A stretch of DNA of 64,000 nt from Chitinophaga qingshengii (GTDB lineage Bacteria > Bacteroidota > Bacteroidia > Chitinophagales > Chitinophagaceae): positions 806,001-870,000 of the forward strand of contig NZ_JACVFC010000001.1 of NCBI RefSeq assembly GCF_014529935.1, read 5' to 3'. The position numbers were made by a program, and so were the translations under genes. A model generated the notes under the pieces. The model was not told where the DNA came from, searched no databases, and saw only the letters and a program-made list of their open reading frames with translations. The stretch's first letter is position 1; every line of letters starts with the position of its first letter. Positions 37,313 to 46,504 of the stretch are shown piece after piece.

Positions 37313-38524
37313 ATGGAAAAAAGGATTTTAATAGGGCTCATCCGGGAAGAAAAACAACCGCACGATAACCGCGTGGCATTCACACCCCGGCAATGCCAGT
37401 GGATCATGGAACACTTTCCGCAGGTACAGGTACTCGTTCAACCCTCTCCCCACCGCTGTTTCCGGGATGAGGAATACCGCAAGGCTGGCATCCCCCTGCA
37501 GGAAGACCTCAGCAGCTGCCAGCTATTACTGGGTATTAAAGAAGTGCCGCCGGAATTTCTGATCCCGGGCAAGACCTACCTTTTTTTCAGTCATACCAAG
37601 AAAAAACAACCGCATAACCAACATATGCTGCAGGTGATCCTGGAGAAAAACATCACGCTGATCGACTACGAATGCCTGGTACACCCCGATGGTCAGCGTA
37701 TCCTCGGCTTCGGTTTCTTCGCGGGCGTGGTAGGCGCACATAACGGATTGCAGGCTCTGGGCCGTAAAACCGGCGCATTTGCGTTTAAACCGGTACATAC
37801 CTGCCACGATTTCCAGGAACTGATCACGCATTATTTCGGCGTGAAACTACCGCCGATGAAGATCGTGCTGACCGGCTCCGGCCGCGTAGCTGCCGGCGTA
37901 CTGGAAATCATGGGACTGCTCGGTATCAAATACATACCACCGGAGGAATACCTGGTCAATCAATATGCTTACCCGGTATATACCCAACTGAAAGCAGGTG
38001 AACTCTATCTGCGCAGAAACGATAAAACCTATAGCCGGGCCGACTTCCACGCGCACCCTGAAAACTACGAATGCCGCTTCCTCCCCTATGTGACCGTCAG
38101 CGATATACTCATGAACGGCATCTATTGGGACCACAACATCCCGCAGTTATTCCAGGCGGCCGATCTGAAAAAGGACAACTTCCGCATCAAAGTGATCGCA
38201 GATATTACGGATGATACGCACGGTTCTGTGCCCTGCAACCTGGGCGATAGTACCATAGAAGATCCCGTATATGGCGTGATAAAGGAAACGATGCAGCAAA
38301 CGGCGCCCTATCTGCCGGACACCGTGGATATGATGTGCGTCAGCAATCTGCCCAACGAACTACCCCGGGATGCCTCCCAGTACTTCGGCGACCAGATCAT
38401 GAAATATGTTTTTGAGGAATTACTGAATGGTCACAGCAGCATGATTGAAAATGCGACCATCGCGGCCAACGGCATGCTAACGCACCATTTTGCCTACCTG
38501 GAGGATTATGTGCACCCGCTATAA
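37313..38524 (+). CDS. Saccharopine/alanine dehydrogenase-like oxidoreductase
   Basis: 403 residues. The N-terminal segment IGLIREEKQPHDNRVAFTPRQ is the substrate-binding signature shared by alanine dehydrogenase, transhydrogenase and saccharopine dehydrogenase (lysine-forming); the NAD-binding motif GSGRVAAGVLEIMGLLG lies near residue 184. Length and the central FGFFAGVVGAHNGL segment fit Bacteroidota saccharopine dehydrogenase-like proteins rather than alanine dehydrogenase. It would interconvert saccharopine with lysine and 2-oxoglutarate, or act on a related amino acid. The stop directly abuts the convergent trmN6 stop. It is divergent from tRNA-Leu. The exact substrate is uncertain. Confidence 0.85.
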   Translation: MEKRILIGLIREEKQPHDNRVAFTPRQCQWIMEHFPQVQVLVQPSPHRCFRDEEYRKAGIPLQEDLSSCQLLLGIKEVPPEFLIPGKTYLFFSHTKKKQPHNQHMLQVILEKNITLIDYECLVHPDGQRILGFGFFAGVVGAHNGLQALGRKTGAFAFKPVHTCHDFQELITHYFGVKLPPMKIVLTGSGRVAAGVLEIMGLLGIKYIPPEEYLVNQYAYPVYTQLKAGELYLRRNDKTYSRADFHAHPENYECRFLPYVTVSDILMNGIYWDHNIPQLFQAADLKKDNFRIKVIADITDDTHGSVPCNLGDSTIEDPVYGVIKETMQQTAPYLPDTVDMMCVSNLPNELPRDASQYFGDQIMKYVFEELLNGHSSMIENATIAANGMLTHHFAYLEDYVHPL

Positions 38525-39241
38525 TTTCAGGTAATAAGGACGCAGTAAAGCTTCAAAGTCGGGGGTGTAATGATGATGCTCATCATAAATGCTCAAGTCG
38601 GAGACTACCGTCTCTCCTGCTGTTTTACTGAAGATGCCCACCGTGCGGAAATATCCGTGTTTAACACTTTGTTTTACCTGTAGTGCTTTCCGGAGATGAT
38701 AACCTTTTGCTTCCGCCATCTCCCGGAACACTTCGAACTGCACATAGGGCAGCAATACGGAACACTCCCCTCCCGGCGCCAACTGCTGGTCTATGGCGGC
38801 CAACAACTCATCGTAAGCCAGGTTGGTAGCATGCATGGCCTGATCTTTCTGCGCATGCCCGCTCTTTAATGCCGCTTCATAAAAAGGTGGATTGGTAACG
38901 ATAAAATCAAACGGCACGCCACCTGTCATTTTTCGTACGTCCTGCTCCGTTAGTTGTAACCGCTCCGCCCATGGCGATGCCTGGAAATTAGCCGCCGCCT
39001 GTTTCGCCGCTGCGGGGTCCAGCTCTACTGCAGTAACGGGCACGGCTATCTGCTGTGCTATCATCAGGCTCAGCAAACCGGTACCGGCGCCGATATCCAG
39101 TATAGCCGACACCGTTATAGCGCCGGAAGCCAGGTACTGCGCCGTAAAAGCGCCTTGTATACAGGCGTCTGTACACACTTTCATGGCGCAGTGCTCCTGG
39201 TCTATATTAAATTGTTTGAATCGGAAATACGTATTCCCCAT
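38519..39241 (-). CDS. trmN6: tRNA1(Val) A37 N6-methyltransferase TrmN6
   Basis: 240 residues. The opening YFRFKQFNIDQEHCAMKVCTDA is the family signature; the SAM motif LDIGAGTGLLSLMIAQ is near residue 50 and the catalytic NPPF motif near residue 124 (VTNPPFYEAALKS). It methylates N6 of adenosine 37 in valine tRNA. It lies 7 bp downstream of the alpha-fucosidase gene, so the two may share a transcript without functional link, and it converges on the dehydrogenase gene with abutting stops. Confidence 0.92.
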   Translation of the reverse strand: MGNTYFRFKQFNIDQEHCAMKVCTDACIQGAFTAQYLASGAITVSAILDIGAGTGLLSLMIAQQIAVPVTAVELDPAAAKQAAANFQASPWAERLQLTEQDVRKMTGGVPFDFIVTNPPFYEAALKSGHAQKDQAMHATNLAYDELLAAIDQQLAPGGECSVLLPYVQFEVFREMAEAKGYHLRKALQVKQSVKHGYFRTVGIFSKTAGETVVSDLSIYDEHHHYTPDFEALLRPYYLKL

Positions 39242-39248
39242 ATGGTTA

Positions 39249-41375
39249 TCACTCCATCACAATTGATAAATTCGGCATCCGCAGGTTACGATGTATAGAC
39301 ACTGGCTTCGCCTGTCTTACTTCTATAGCCTGCTCTTTTCCGCCACCGCCCAGCTGTTGCGACAACGGCTGTATGTACATTTCCTGTGGCACCTGCCGGT
39401 GAATACCCCAGGACGATGTTTTGGCGAAACGGCTGTAATACTTCACCACCAACTGGTTTTTGCCGGCTTTTAAGGGCAGCAGCAATACTTCCTGCTGTGT
39501 ACCACCACGCTCGGGATTATTATATACCGCCTGCTCTTCACCGTTCAAATATACGGCAATCCCATCACCACTGCTAAAGCCTACGAGATAGTCCCCGGCA
39601 GCCGGAGCAGTGATCTCCTGCAATACGTACCAGCCCAGGTTACGGTCGCCCGGCATGGTCTGTATGACATCGTTTTTCCAGTCGGTCCGCAGCTCCCATG
39701 GTTTACCGGAACGGGCGGATAAAGGTTTGGTAAGATCTATATGGTGAAGATCGCCGTGGGTACCGTTTATGCCGGAACGGTAAGGACCGGAATAATACAT
39801 CGGTCCCCATTGCAGCGAGGCGGCATTATTGTTCAATGCCTTTACGGTACCACTGTTCAATACTACTTCCTGTGCTGCGCCGTTGATGGTCAGCTGCACG
39901 GTTTTGCCTTTCTCGGCGGCACTGTATACAACGCTCATTTTCACCGGCCGCGCCCCGGTAAAAGCCCAACGGTCTCCAACCTGGCTGCGGTAGTAACTAT
40001 CGTAATCCACACCGGAAAAGCTATACAGCGGAACGGCGTTATGCCGGTTCAATGCTACCGGGTTTTTCAGCTGATGCAACGGGGTAATATGCACCCCGCC
40101 TTTACAGCTCAGTGCCAATACCTGCACGGACTGGGCTGGTAGTTGAAAACCAGCAGGCAATTGTATCACAGTTGCGCCATCGCGACGGCTAACTTTACAG
40201 GACAGTTTTTTATTGCCTTCCAGCAAGGTCACCTGCGATACGGCGCTGGTCAGCCCCGGCAGTACGATCGCTCCGTTGGCGGGTGTCTGCAACAGGTGCA
40301 GATACAACTTGCCGGGCTTGGTGGTTACCTCGCCCCAGGTGAAAGTGGTATCAAATGGATTGGCCTGTGCGCCGTAAATGGCTTCGCCGTTCTGTTGTAA
40401 CCACTGACCGTTACGCAGCAGTACGTCCTTTTCAAAATCCACGACGGAACCGTCACCACGCGGACCGATATTCAATAAATAGTTACCGCCACGGCTCACC
40501 ACTTTAATTAAGCCCAATAATTTCTCATGTGCTTTCTCTGCAGCCGGACCATGCTGCTGCCAGGAACGGTAACCCCAGGTTTCATCATATACGGATGCCG
40601 GCGTTTGCCAGGCAGATGCAATTTTATAATCAGGATACTGGTTATCTCCCATCACACAAAAATCGCCTGCATCGTTACCCAAACGGCCACTCACCATACA
40701 ACCGGGCTGCAGCCGGTGGACAATCTCCGCCAGCTCCTGGCTTTGTGTGGCGGTCAATGATCCCATGTCAAACCAGATCTCTGAAACCGGACCGTAGTTG
40801 GTCATCAGCTCGGTCACCTGTTTCTTATTAAACTGATGATGTTCGGGGGTAATAGGATCACTGTTGCTGCTGGAAATAGGATAAGCCTGCGGATAATGCC
40901 AGTCTATCAACGAAAAATACAACCCAAACTTCAACCCCTGACGCTGACAAGCCTCCGCCAGTTCCTTCAGCACGTCGCGTTTAAACGGCGTAGCATCTAC
41001 CACATTATAATCGGTATAGGCGGAATGAAACATACAAAAACCATCATGGTGCTTGGAGGTCATCACCACCGATTTCATCCCTGCTGCTTTAGCCAGTAAT
41101 ACGATGGAATCCGCATTCCAGTGCTCCGGGTTAAAACGTTTGGCTACATCGCCGTATACATCGCTGTAAATACCGGCATGCGACTGAATCTGTTCACTAT
41201 ATCCACGGGTGACCGGCTTGCCTTCCCATACGCCGCCCAGCGTAGAATAAATAGCACCCCAGTGGATAAACATGGAATACTTCTGGTTCTTCCAGCTGTG
41301 CTGCAAAACAGTGTCCTGCGCATAACCGGCAACGGTCAGGGATAATGCCCACAAAAAAACAATGACTTTCTTCAT
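39249..41375 (-). CDS. Secreted GH29 alpha-L-fucosidase
   Basis: 708 residues with a signal peptide (residues 1-19, cleavage after GYA). The GH29 catalytic barrel is clear: SMFIHWGAIYSTLGGVW, SKHHDGFCMFHS, GLKFGLYFSLIDWH, and EIWFDMGSL, in which the Asp of WFDM is the expected nucleophile. After residue 330 follow beta-rich parts and a C-terminal PA14/NPCBM-like beta sandwich (KNDVIQTMPGDRNLGWYVL; YLNGEEQAVYNN) that probably binds sugar. The enzyme releases alpha-L-fucose from glycans in the periplasm or outside the cell. No SusC/SusD pair is adjacent, so it is not part of a visible polysaccharide utilisation locus. Confidence 0.95.
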   Translation of the reverse strand: MKKVIVFLWALSLTVAGYAQDTVLQHSWKNQKYSMFIHWGAIYSTLGGVWEGKPVTRGYSEQIQSHAGIYSDVYGDVAKRFNPEHWNADSIVLLAKAAGMKSVVMTSKHHDGFCMFHSAYTDYNVVDATPFKRDVLKELAEACQRQGLKFGLYFSLIDWHYPQAYPISSSNSDPITPEHHQFNKKQVTELMTNYGPVSEIWFDMGSLTATQSQELAEIVHRLQPGCMVSGRLGNDAGDFCVMGDNQYPDYKIASAWQTPASVYDETWGYRSWQQHGPAAEKAHEKLLGLIKVVSRGGNYLLNIGPRGDGSVVDFEKDVLLRNGQWLQQNGEAIYGAQANPFDTTFTWGEVTTKPGKLYLHLLQTPANGAIVLPGLTSAVSQVTLLEGNKKLSCKVSRRDGATVIQLPAGFQLPAQSVQVLALSCKGGVHITPLHQLKNPVALNRHNAVPLYSFSGVDYDSYYRSQVGDRWAFTGARPVKMSVVYSAAEKGKTVQLTINGAAQEVVLNSGTVKALNNNAASLQWGPMYYSGPYRSGINGTHGDLHHIDLTKPLSARSGKPWELRTDWKNDVIQTMPGDRNLGWYVLQEITAPAAGDYLVGFSSGDGIAVYLNGEEQAVYNNPERGGTQQEVLLLPLKAGKNQLVVKYYSRFAKTSSWGIHRQVPQEMYIQPLSQQLGGGGKEQAIEVRQAKPVSIHRNLRMPNLSIVME

Positions 41376-41535
41376 ATGACTAACGTGTACTTTCGTTAAC
41401 TATCTGCGCTAAAGCTAAATCGTTTAACTTCAGTAAAGGGATAGCATCTTATCTTTTTATAGTGGTAAATAAACGGAATCGCCTTCCACAGCACTATCGT
41501 GCCATGGAAGCCACTACCTGCTGTTATCTCCGCTG

Positions 41536-42540
41536 CTAAAATGCCGCTCTGGCTGTAGGCACAGCATCCAGCGAGGCAAAGGCGCCGGCCTGGTATTTAT
41601 AATACGCTGCAATAGCGATCATACCGGCATTATCGGTACAGTATTCAAATTTGGGAATAAAGGTGCGCCAGCCGTATTGTTCACCGTACTCCTGCAAAGC
41701 CTTACGCAAACCGCTGTTGGCGCTTACCCCGCCGGCAATGGCCACATCGCGGACACCGGTTTCTTTGGTGGCTTTTACTACTTTGTTGAGCAGGATGCTG
41801 ATAATACGTTGTTGAATGGAGGCGCAGATATCCGGCAGGTTGTTTTGGATAAACGCCGGGTCCTGCTGCTGGTTTTCCTGCAGGAAATAGAGAATGGCCG
41901 TTTTCAGACCGCTGAAACTGAAATTCAGCTCCGGGATACGCGGCTCAGGGAATTTGAACCGGCCAGGATCGCCCGTTTGGGCGTATTTGTCGATCAGCGG
42001 GCCGCCGGGATAAGGTAGCCCCAGTAACTTGGCGCTTTTATCAAATGCTTCCCCGGCGGCATCATCCAGCGTCTCCCCGATCACCCGCATGCTCAGCGGG
42101 CTTTCACAAAGCACAATCTGGGTATGGCCTCCGGAAACAGTCAGACAGAGAAAAGGAAAATCAGGTTTGGGATCGTCAATAAAATTGGCCAATACGTGCG
42201 CCTGCATATGATGCACCCCTATCAACGGCTTATTGAGAGCCATAGCCATGGACTTGGCGAAACAGCTCCCCACCAGCAACGACCCGATCAATCCGGGCGA
42301 TTGGGTAAAGGCAATAGCACTCAGCTCTTCCGGCTTCACGCCGGCTGTCCGCAAGGCAATATCCACTACCGGCACAATGTTTTCCTGGTGCGCCCGGGAG
42401 GCCAGCTCAGGAATCACCCCACCGTATTGTTCATGTACTTTCTGATTGGCTATATGGTTGGACAGCACCTTACCGTCTACCAGCACGGCTGCACCGGTAT
42501 CGTCACAGGAAGATTCTATCGCTAGTATTTTTATTGACAT
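41536..42540 (-). CDS. tsaD: tRNA N6-threonylcarbamoyladenosine synthase subunit TsaD
   Basis: 334 residues from the chosen start MSIKILAIESSCDDTGAAVL. The kinase-like fold shows the metal-binding HMQAH motif (HHMQAHVLAN), SGGHTQIV, and the C-terminal IAGGVSANSGLR and CTDNAGMIA motifs. TsaD transfers the threonylcarbamoyl group from threonylcarbamoyl-AMP to A37 of ANN-reading tRNAs, with TsaB and TsaE. An in-frame ATG three codons upstream exists, but the family usually begins at MSxxIL, and the upstream ATG lies closer to the terminator of the preceding gene. Confidence 0.97.
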   Translation of the reverse strand: MSIKILAIESSCDDTGAAVLVDGKVLSNHIANQKVHEQYGGVIPELASRAHQENIVPVVDIALRTAGVKPEELSAIAFTQSPGLIGSLLVGSCFAKSMAMALNKPLIGVHHMQAHVLANFIDDPKPDFPFLCLTVSGGHTQIVLCESPLSMRVIGETLDDAAGEAFDKSAKLLGLPYPGGPLIDKYAQTGDPGRFKFPEPRIPELNFSFSGLKTAILYFLQENQQQDPAFIQNNLPDICASIQQRIISILLNKVVKATKETGVRDVAIAGGVSANSGLRKALQEYGEQYGWRTFIPKFEYCTDNAGMIAIAAYYKYQAGAFASLDAVPTARAAF

Positions 42541-42563
42541 AAGCGGCAAAAATAAATAAAAAA

Positions 42564-42581
42564 GGCGGGAATACTCCCGCC
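42564..42581 (-). terminator. Intrinsic terminator after the lipoprotein gene
   Basis: GGCGGGA and TCCCGCC form a 7-bp perfect stem with a 4-nt loop, followed on the minus strand by TTTTTTATTTATTTTT. It ends the permease-lipoprotein transcript just upstream of tsaD. Confidence 0.8.
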
Positions 42582-42604
42582 TCTTCGTATGTACTTACTA
42601 TCCA

Positions 42605-42904
42605 TTATTTCATCTCCTGCATGCATTCTATGCGCACTGTCCGCCCTCCCATACAAGCGGTGGCCCGGTCTTTCAGCTCCATAAAATCAAACTTCACCAC
42701 CTGGCCGGCTTTCAGGGTAAAACCCGGGATGGCAAACTCCACCGGTAACAAAGTGCTGCCATCTTTCATTTCAATCACCAGCCCACAACCGTCTATACCG
42801 CTCAAATCCTTTACCACACCGGTATACCGGCAACTACTGGCCGGAGGGGATGTCTTGCATGCTGCAAATATAAACAGAACCACGCATAGGGACACTGTTT
42901 TCAT
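42605..42904 (-). CDS. Small putative lipoprotein
   Basis: 99 residues with a lipoprotein signal: KTVSLCVVLFIFAAC, where Cys16 follows a lipobox-like FAAC. The mature part has paired cysteines (SSCRYTG, DGCGL, TACMGG, IECMQE) and a beta-rich pattern, so a small disulfide-stabilised domain is likely. No family recognised. It follows the MacB-type permease gene by 24 bp and is closed by a terminator, suggesting a two-gene unit. Confidence 0.8.
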   Translation of the reverse strand: MKTVSLCVVLFIFAACKTSPPASSCRYTGVVKDLSGIDGCGLVIEMKDGSTLLPVEFAIPGFTLKAGQVVKFDFMELKDRATACMGGRTVRIECMQEMK

Positions 42905-42928
42905 ACCAGATTATTTGAGGGATGATCA

Positions 42929-44185
42929 TTAATTGCTCCGGATGGCCACTACCGGGTCCAGCTTGCTGGCAAAATAGGCCGGTATAAAGCCCGCCAGCAC
43001 ACCTACCCCCGCTGAGATGGACAGCCCCATGATAATATTGGTCAGGGACAAGTACATCTGGAACGTACTGATCAAATTTATGACAATTGTACAGAGATAT
43101 ACCAGCACCAGCCCTAAAGTTCCCCCAATCAGGCATAATAATACGGCTTCCATGAGAAATTCTGCCAGGATAATGCCCCTTCTGGCCCCAATGGCCTTCT
43201 TCAGACCGATAATACCCGTCCTTTCCTTTACAGATACAAACATAATATTGGCAATCCCAAAGGCGCCTACCACCAGGGAGAAAAATGCAATAAAAGCACC
43301 GCCCATATTGATGGCGGCAAAGATGGAGTTCAGGCTCTCACTGGCAGAACTGATCTCGTTCAGGGCAAAATCGTCCTCCTCTTTGGGCCTCAACCGGTGC
43401 GCCGCCCGGAGAATCCCCCGGAGCTCATCCCGCAGCTGCCCCATAGACACGTTCGGCCTCGCCTTCACCTGGATATACGGGTCCGCATAACGCCGCTCAT
43501 CTACCAGGGTACGCGCAAAACGATAAGGCAACATAATCGCGTTGTCATAATTCGCACCCCCAATCATACTTTCGCCTTTCTTTTTCAGCACCCCGATGAT
43601 TTTCACTTCCCGGCCCATAATACGCACCGTTTTGCCGATGGCCTGCTCGGGTGAGGGAAACAGTCCTTCCCATATGGTAGCCCCCAGTATCGCGACATTG
43701 CTGCCGCTATTGCTCTCCGTATTGGCGAAAAAACGGCCATTCAGGATCTGTACCTGCTGTATCTTGTCGAAATCATTGCTGACAGCCATCACGTTCACCC
43801 CCTCCATATAATCGTCCCCATATTCTACCTTTTTGTTGGAGACATCAAAGTTGAACGAAACGTAACTGGCACTCTGCGCCTTGTCCTGGATGGCACGGAA
43901 GTCTTTATTGTATTCCGGTACCGGCCGGTTCATGTATTTCCACCAGGGATAATCACCCTTGCCTCCCCAGGGCCATTTCTGGACGTAAATAACGTCCTCT
44001 CCCAACTGACTGAGGTCACTCCGTACGTTCCGTTCCAGGCTGTTGGTAAGCGTCAGAACGGCGATAATACAGAAGATACCAATGGTAATGCCCAACAGGG
44101 ATAAAAATGTACGCAGCTTATTCACCCGCAGCTCATCTACAGCCATCTTTAAACTGGTCGCTAATATTTTCAGGGTAGCTATCAT
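42929..44185 (-). CDS. MacB/FtsX-type ABC transporter permease
   Basis: 418 residues with the standard MacB/LolC-like topology: one N-terminal helix (FLSLLGITIGIFCIIAVLTL), a large periplasmic MacB_PCD domain (about residues 50-280), and three C-terminal helices starting at AFIAFFSLVVGAFGIANIMF. The cytoplasmic coupling motif RTGIIGLKKAIGARRGIIL is present near residue 330. It probably works with a separate ATPase not encoded next to it, in lipoprotein release or export. It is divergent from prfC across about 100 bp. Confidence 0.9.
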   Translation of the reverse strand: MIATLKILATSLKMAVDELRVNKLRTFLSLLGITIGIFCIIAVLTLTNSLERNVRSDLSQLGEDVIYVQKWPWGGKGDYPWWKYMNRPVPEYNKDFRAIQDKAQSASYVSFNFDVSNKKVEYGDDYMEGVNVMAVSNDFDKIQQVQILNGRFFANTESNSGSNVAILGATIWEGLFPSPEQAIGKTVRIMGREVKIIGVLKKKGESMIGGANYDNAIMLPYRFARTLVDERRYADPYIQVKARPNVSMGQLRDELRGILRAAHRLRPKEEDDFALNEISSASESLNSIFAAINMGGAFIAFFSLVVGAFGIANIMFVSVKERTGIIGLKKAIGARRGIILAEFLMEAVLLCLIGGTLGLVLVYLCTIVINLISTFQMYLSLTNIIMGLSISAGVGVLAGFIPAYFASKLDPVVAIRSN

Positions 44186-44259
44186 ATTTCAAATTTAGCG
44201 GATTTATAGCCACCTTCCTCACCAATAAACACGAAATATAGCCGGAAAAAAAATTTAGT

Positions 44260-44267
44260 TACCTTTG
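44260..44267 (+). promoter_or_regulatory. Putative -7 promoter element of prfC
   Basis: TACCTTTG matches the Bacteroidota TAnnTTTG element and lies 21 bp upstream of the prfC ATG. No clear TTTG partner is seen at the usual distance, so this is a partial match. Confidence 0.5.
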
Positions 44268-44287
44268 CAGCCATTTTTTGGTTATAT

Positions 44288-45871
44288 ATGAAGTACGTTA
44301 ACGAAATCAATAAAAGAAAATCCTTTGCTATCATCGCCCACCCGGATGCCGGTAAAACCACGCTGACAGAAAAATTCCTCCTGTTCGGCGGCGCTATCCA
44401 AACGGCCGGTGCAGTGAAATCCAATAAAATCAAGAAGCACACTACTTCCGACTTCATGGAAATTGAACGGCAAAGAGGTATCTCCGTGGCCACTTCCGTT
44501 ATGACCTTCGAATACCGCGATATCCTGGTTAACCTCCTCGATACCCCCGGTCACAAGGACTTCGCGGAAGATACCTACCGTACCCTCACCGCGGTGGATT
44601 CCGTAGTACTGGTCATCGACTGCGTAAAAGGGGTGGAAGAACAAACGGAAAGACTCATGGAGGTATGCCGCATGCGCGATACGCCCGTGATCATCTTCGT
44701 CAATAAAATGGACCGCGACGGTAAATACCCCTTCGACCTGCTCGATGAACTGGAAGAAAAACTCAGTATCCGCGTAAGGCCCCTCAGCTGGCCTATCAAT
44801 ATGGGCAAGGACTTCAAAGGCGTATACAACCTGTACGACAAAAGTTTTGTGGCCTTCCAGCCCAATAAAAAAGCGACGGATGAAGACGTGGTAGCCCTCC
44901 CCGACCTCAGCAGCAGCTTCGTAGATGAACACTTCGATGCCAACGACGCTTCACAACTGCGCGGCGACGTGGAACTGATCGAAGGCGTATACGATACCTT
45001 CAATAAGGAAGAATACCTCGAGGGCAAACTGGCGCCCGTGTTCTTCGGTAGTGCGGTAAACAACTTCGGTGTAAAAGACCTGCTGGATACTTTCGTAGAC
45101 ATCGCGCCTACACCCCGTAACCGCGAAACCAATACCCGCGAAATCGATGTGCATGAAGACAAATTCAGCGGATTTATCTTTAAAATCCACGCCAACCTCG
45201 ATCCGCGCCACCGCGACCGTATTGCTTTCCTCCGCGTTTGCTCCGGTAAATTTGAAAGAAATAAATTCTATCATCACGTACGCCTCGATAAGGATGTGCG
45301 CTTCAGCAACCCTTACAGCTTCCTGGCCCGTGAAAAAAATATCGTGGACGATGCCTACCCCGGCGACGTGGTAGGTTTGTTCGATACCGGTAACTTCAAA
45401 ATCGGCGATACCCTCACCGAAGGCGAAAACTTCTATATTACCGGCATCCCCAGCTTCTCCCCTGAACTGTTTAAGGAACTGGTCAATAAAGACCCGATGA
45501 AAACCAAACAGCTCGAAAAAGGTATACGCCAGCTGACAGATGAAGGCGTAGCCCAGCTGTTCACCCAACACGGCGGTAACCGCAAAATCATCGGTTGCGT
45601 GGGCGACCTCCAGTTCGAAGTAATCCAATACCGCCTCCTGCAGGAATATGGCGCCGCCGCCCAGTTCAATACCCTGCCTTTCTATAAGGCCTGCTGGATC
45701 ACCGGTCCCAAAGACAAAATCGAGGACTTTATCCGCTTCAAATCCGCCAATATCGTGGAAGACAAAGACGGACATCTGGTGTACCTGGCCCAGTCCGAAT
45801 GGTACCTCAATACCGAAAGAACCAACAACCCGGATATCCAGTTCAACTTCACTTCCGAAATACACAAATAA
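44288..45871 (+). CDS. prfC: Peptide chain release factor 3
   Basis: 527 residues, the usual length of RF3. GTPase motifs: G1 [12 protein letters not shown] near residue 17, G3 DTPGHKDF near 87, G4 NKMDRDG near 141; [13 protein letters not shown] is the switch I region. The C-terminal RF3 domain includes [15 protein letters not shown]3 uses GTP to recycle RF1 and RF2 from the ribosome after peptide release. The gene ends in a large inverted repeat. Long antisense ORFs across it are shadows of its biased codon use. Confidence 0.98.
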   Translation: MKYVNEINKRKSFAIIAHPDAGKTTLTEKFLLFGGAIQTAGAVKSNKIKKHTTSDFMEIERQRGISVATSVMTFEYRDILVNLLDTPGHKDFAEDTYRTLTAVDSVVLVIDCVKGVEEQTERLMEVCRMRDTPVIIFVNKMDRDGKYPFDLLDELEEKLSIRVRPLSWPINMGKDFKGVYNLYDKSFVAFQPNKKATDEDVVALPDLSSSFVDEHFDANDASQLRGDVELIEGVYDTFNKEEYLEGKLAPVFFGSAVNNFGVKDLLDTFVDIAPTPRNRETNTREIDVHEDKFSGFIFKIHANLDPRHRDRIAFLRVCSGKFERNKFYHHVRLDKDVRFSNPYSFLAREKNIVDDAYPGDVVGLFDTGNFKIGDTLTEGENFYITGIPSFSPELFKELVNKDPMKTKQLEKGIRQLTDEGVAQLFTQHGGNRKIIGCVGDLQFEVIQYRLLQEYGAAAQFNTLPFYKACWITGPKDKIEDFIRFKSANIVEDKDGHLVYLAQSEWYLNTERTNNPDIQFNFTSEIHK

Positions 45872-45881
45872 TTTACGGATT

Positions 45882-45999
45882 TAGAGATTTACGGATTTAC
45901 GAATTTGTACGAAGATAAAAGCGAAGACCTGAGCAAATATATATCGCTCAGGTCTTCGCTTTTTATAAATCCCGAAATTCGTAAATCCGTAAATCTCTA
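45882..45999. repeat. Long nested inverted repeat, probable bidirectional terminator
   Basis: Outer arms of 25 bp pair perfectly (45882-45906 with 45975-45999; both contain the unit ATTTACGGATTTACG or its complement). Inner arms of 18 bp also pair perfectly (45917-45934 with 45946-45963, AAAAGCGAAGACCTGAGC type) around an 11-nt AT-rich loop and end in TTTT. It lies between the convergent prfC and DUF6265-like genes and would terminate both. The outer arms resemble a mobile or dispersed repeat built on a TAAATCCGTAAATC theme. Confidence 0.85.
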
Positions 46000-46012
46000 C
46001 ATCCATAAATCT

Positions 46013-46504
46013 TTATTCCGCCCGCTGATACGGGAAGATATACTGCTCCACCGTACCGTCCCGTTTCCCTTCTACTTTGGCGTCGAGGTGTTCTTCGTCT
46101 TTAAAGCGATAGGTCACTTTCTGCGGAAAATCATTCGCCAGGTCTTCCGCCACAAAGCCGATGGGTTTCAGCACCCGCAGCTTCAGGCGGATGGATGAGG
46201 TTTCCTCACGGCCTTCATAGGCCGGAATAAAGAAGATATCGTTGCCTTGCCGCACCAGGGCTACCGATTGCTGCAAGGAGCTGTCGGTGCCGGTTACGCG
46301 CCAGGTCTTGCCGCTCCAGGTGGAATCGTTGGTACGGGCCCATGTTTCCACCACCGCCCCCCTTCGTGTTTTCATGATCCAGGTGCCCCGTAGTTTCTCG
46401 AGCATCCTGAAATCAGCAGGACGTACCTGCGCGGCAGCGCCAACGCTGTCCGCCAGCAGTAACAATAGCACCAGGCTACTGCTCCACCACAGCTTCTTCG
46501 CCAT
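46013..46504 (-). CDS. Exported DUF6265-like protein
   Basis: 163 residues with a signal peptide (KKLWWSSSLVLLLLLADSVGAAAQ). The mature part, with LEKLRGTWIM near residue 36 and a regular beta pattern (WSGKTWRV, IFFIPAYEG, KVTYRFKD), fits the lipocalin-like DUF6265 family found in Bacteroidota; function unknown. Its start overlaps the 3' end of the UbiD gene by 29 bp in another frame, so translation is probably coupled. Confidence in the family name is moderate. Confidence 0.75.
   Translation of the reverse strand: MAKKLWWSSSLVLLLLLADSVGAAAQVRPADFRMLEKLRGTWIMKTRRGAVVETWARTNDSTWSGKTWRVTGTDSSLQQSVALVRQGNDIFFIPAYEGREETSSIRLKLRVLKPIGFVAEDLANDFPQKVTYRFKDEEHLDAKVEGKRDGTVEQYIFPYQRAE

Noticed and set aside
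44190..44197. Minus-strand TAAATTTG before the MacB-type permease
   Set aside because: Only a few bases from the ATG; transcription would start at or beyond the start codon.
44282..45865. Long antisense ORFs of 200-300 codons across prfC
   Set aside because: They mirror prfC codon bias, have no recognisable domains and lie entirely over a clear essential gene.
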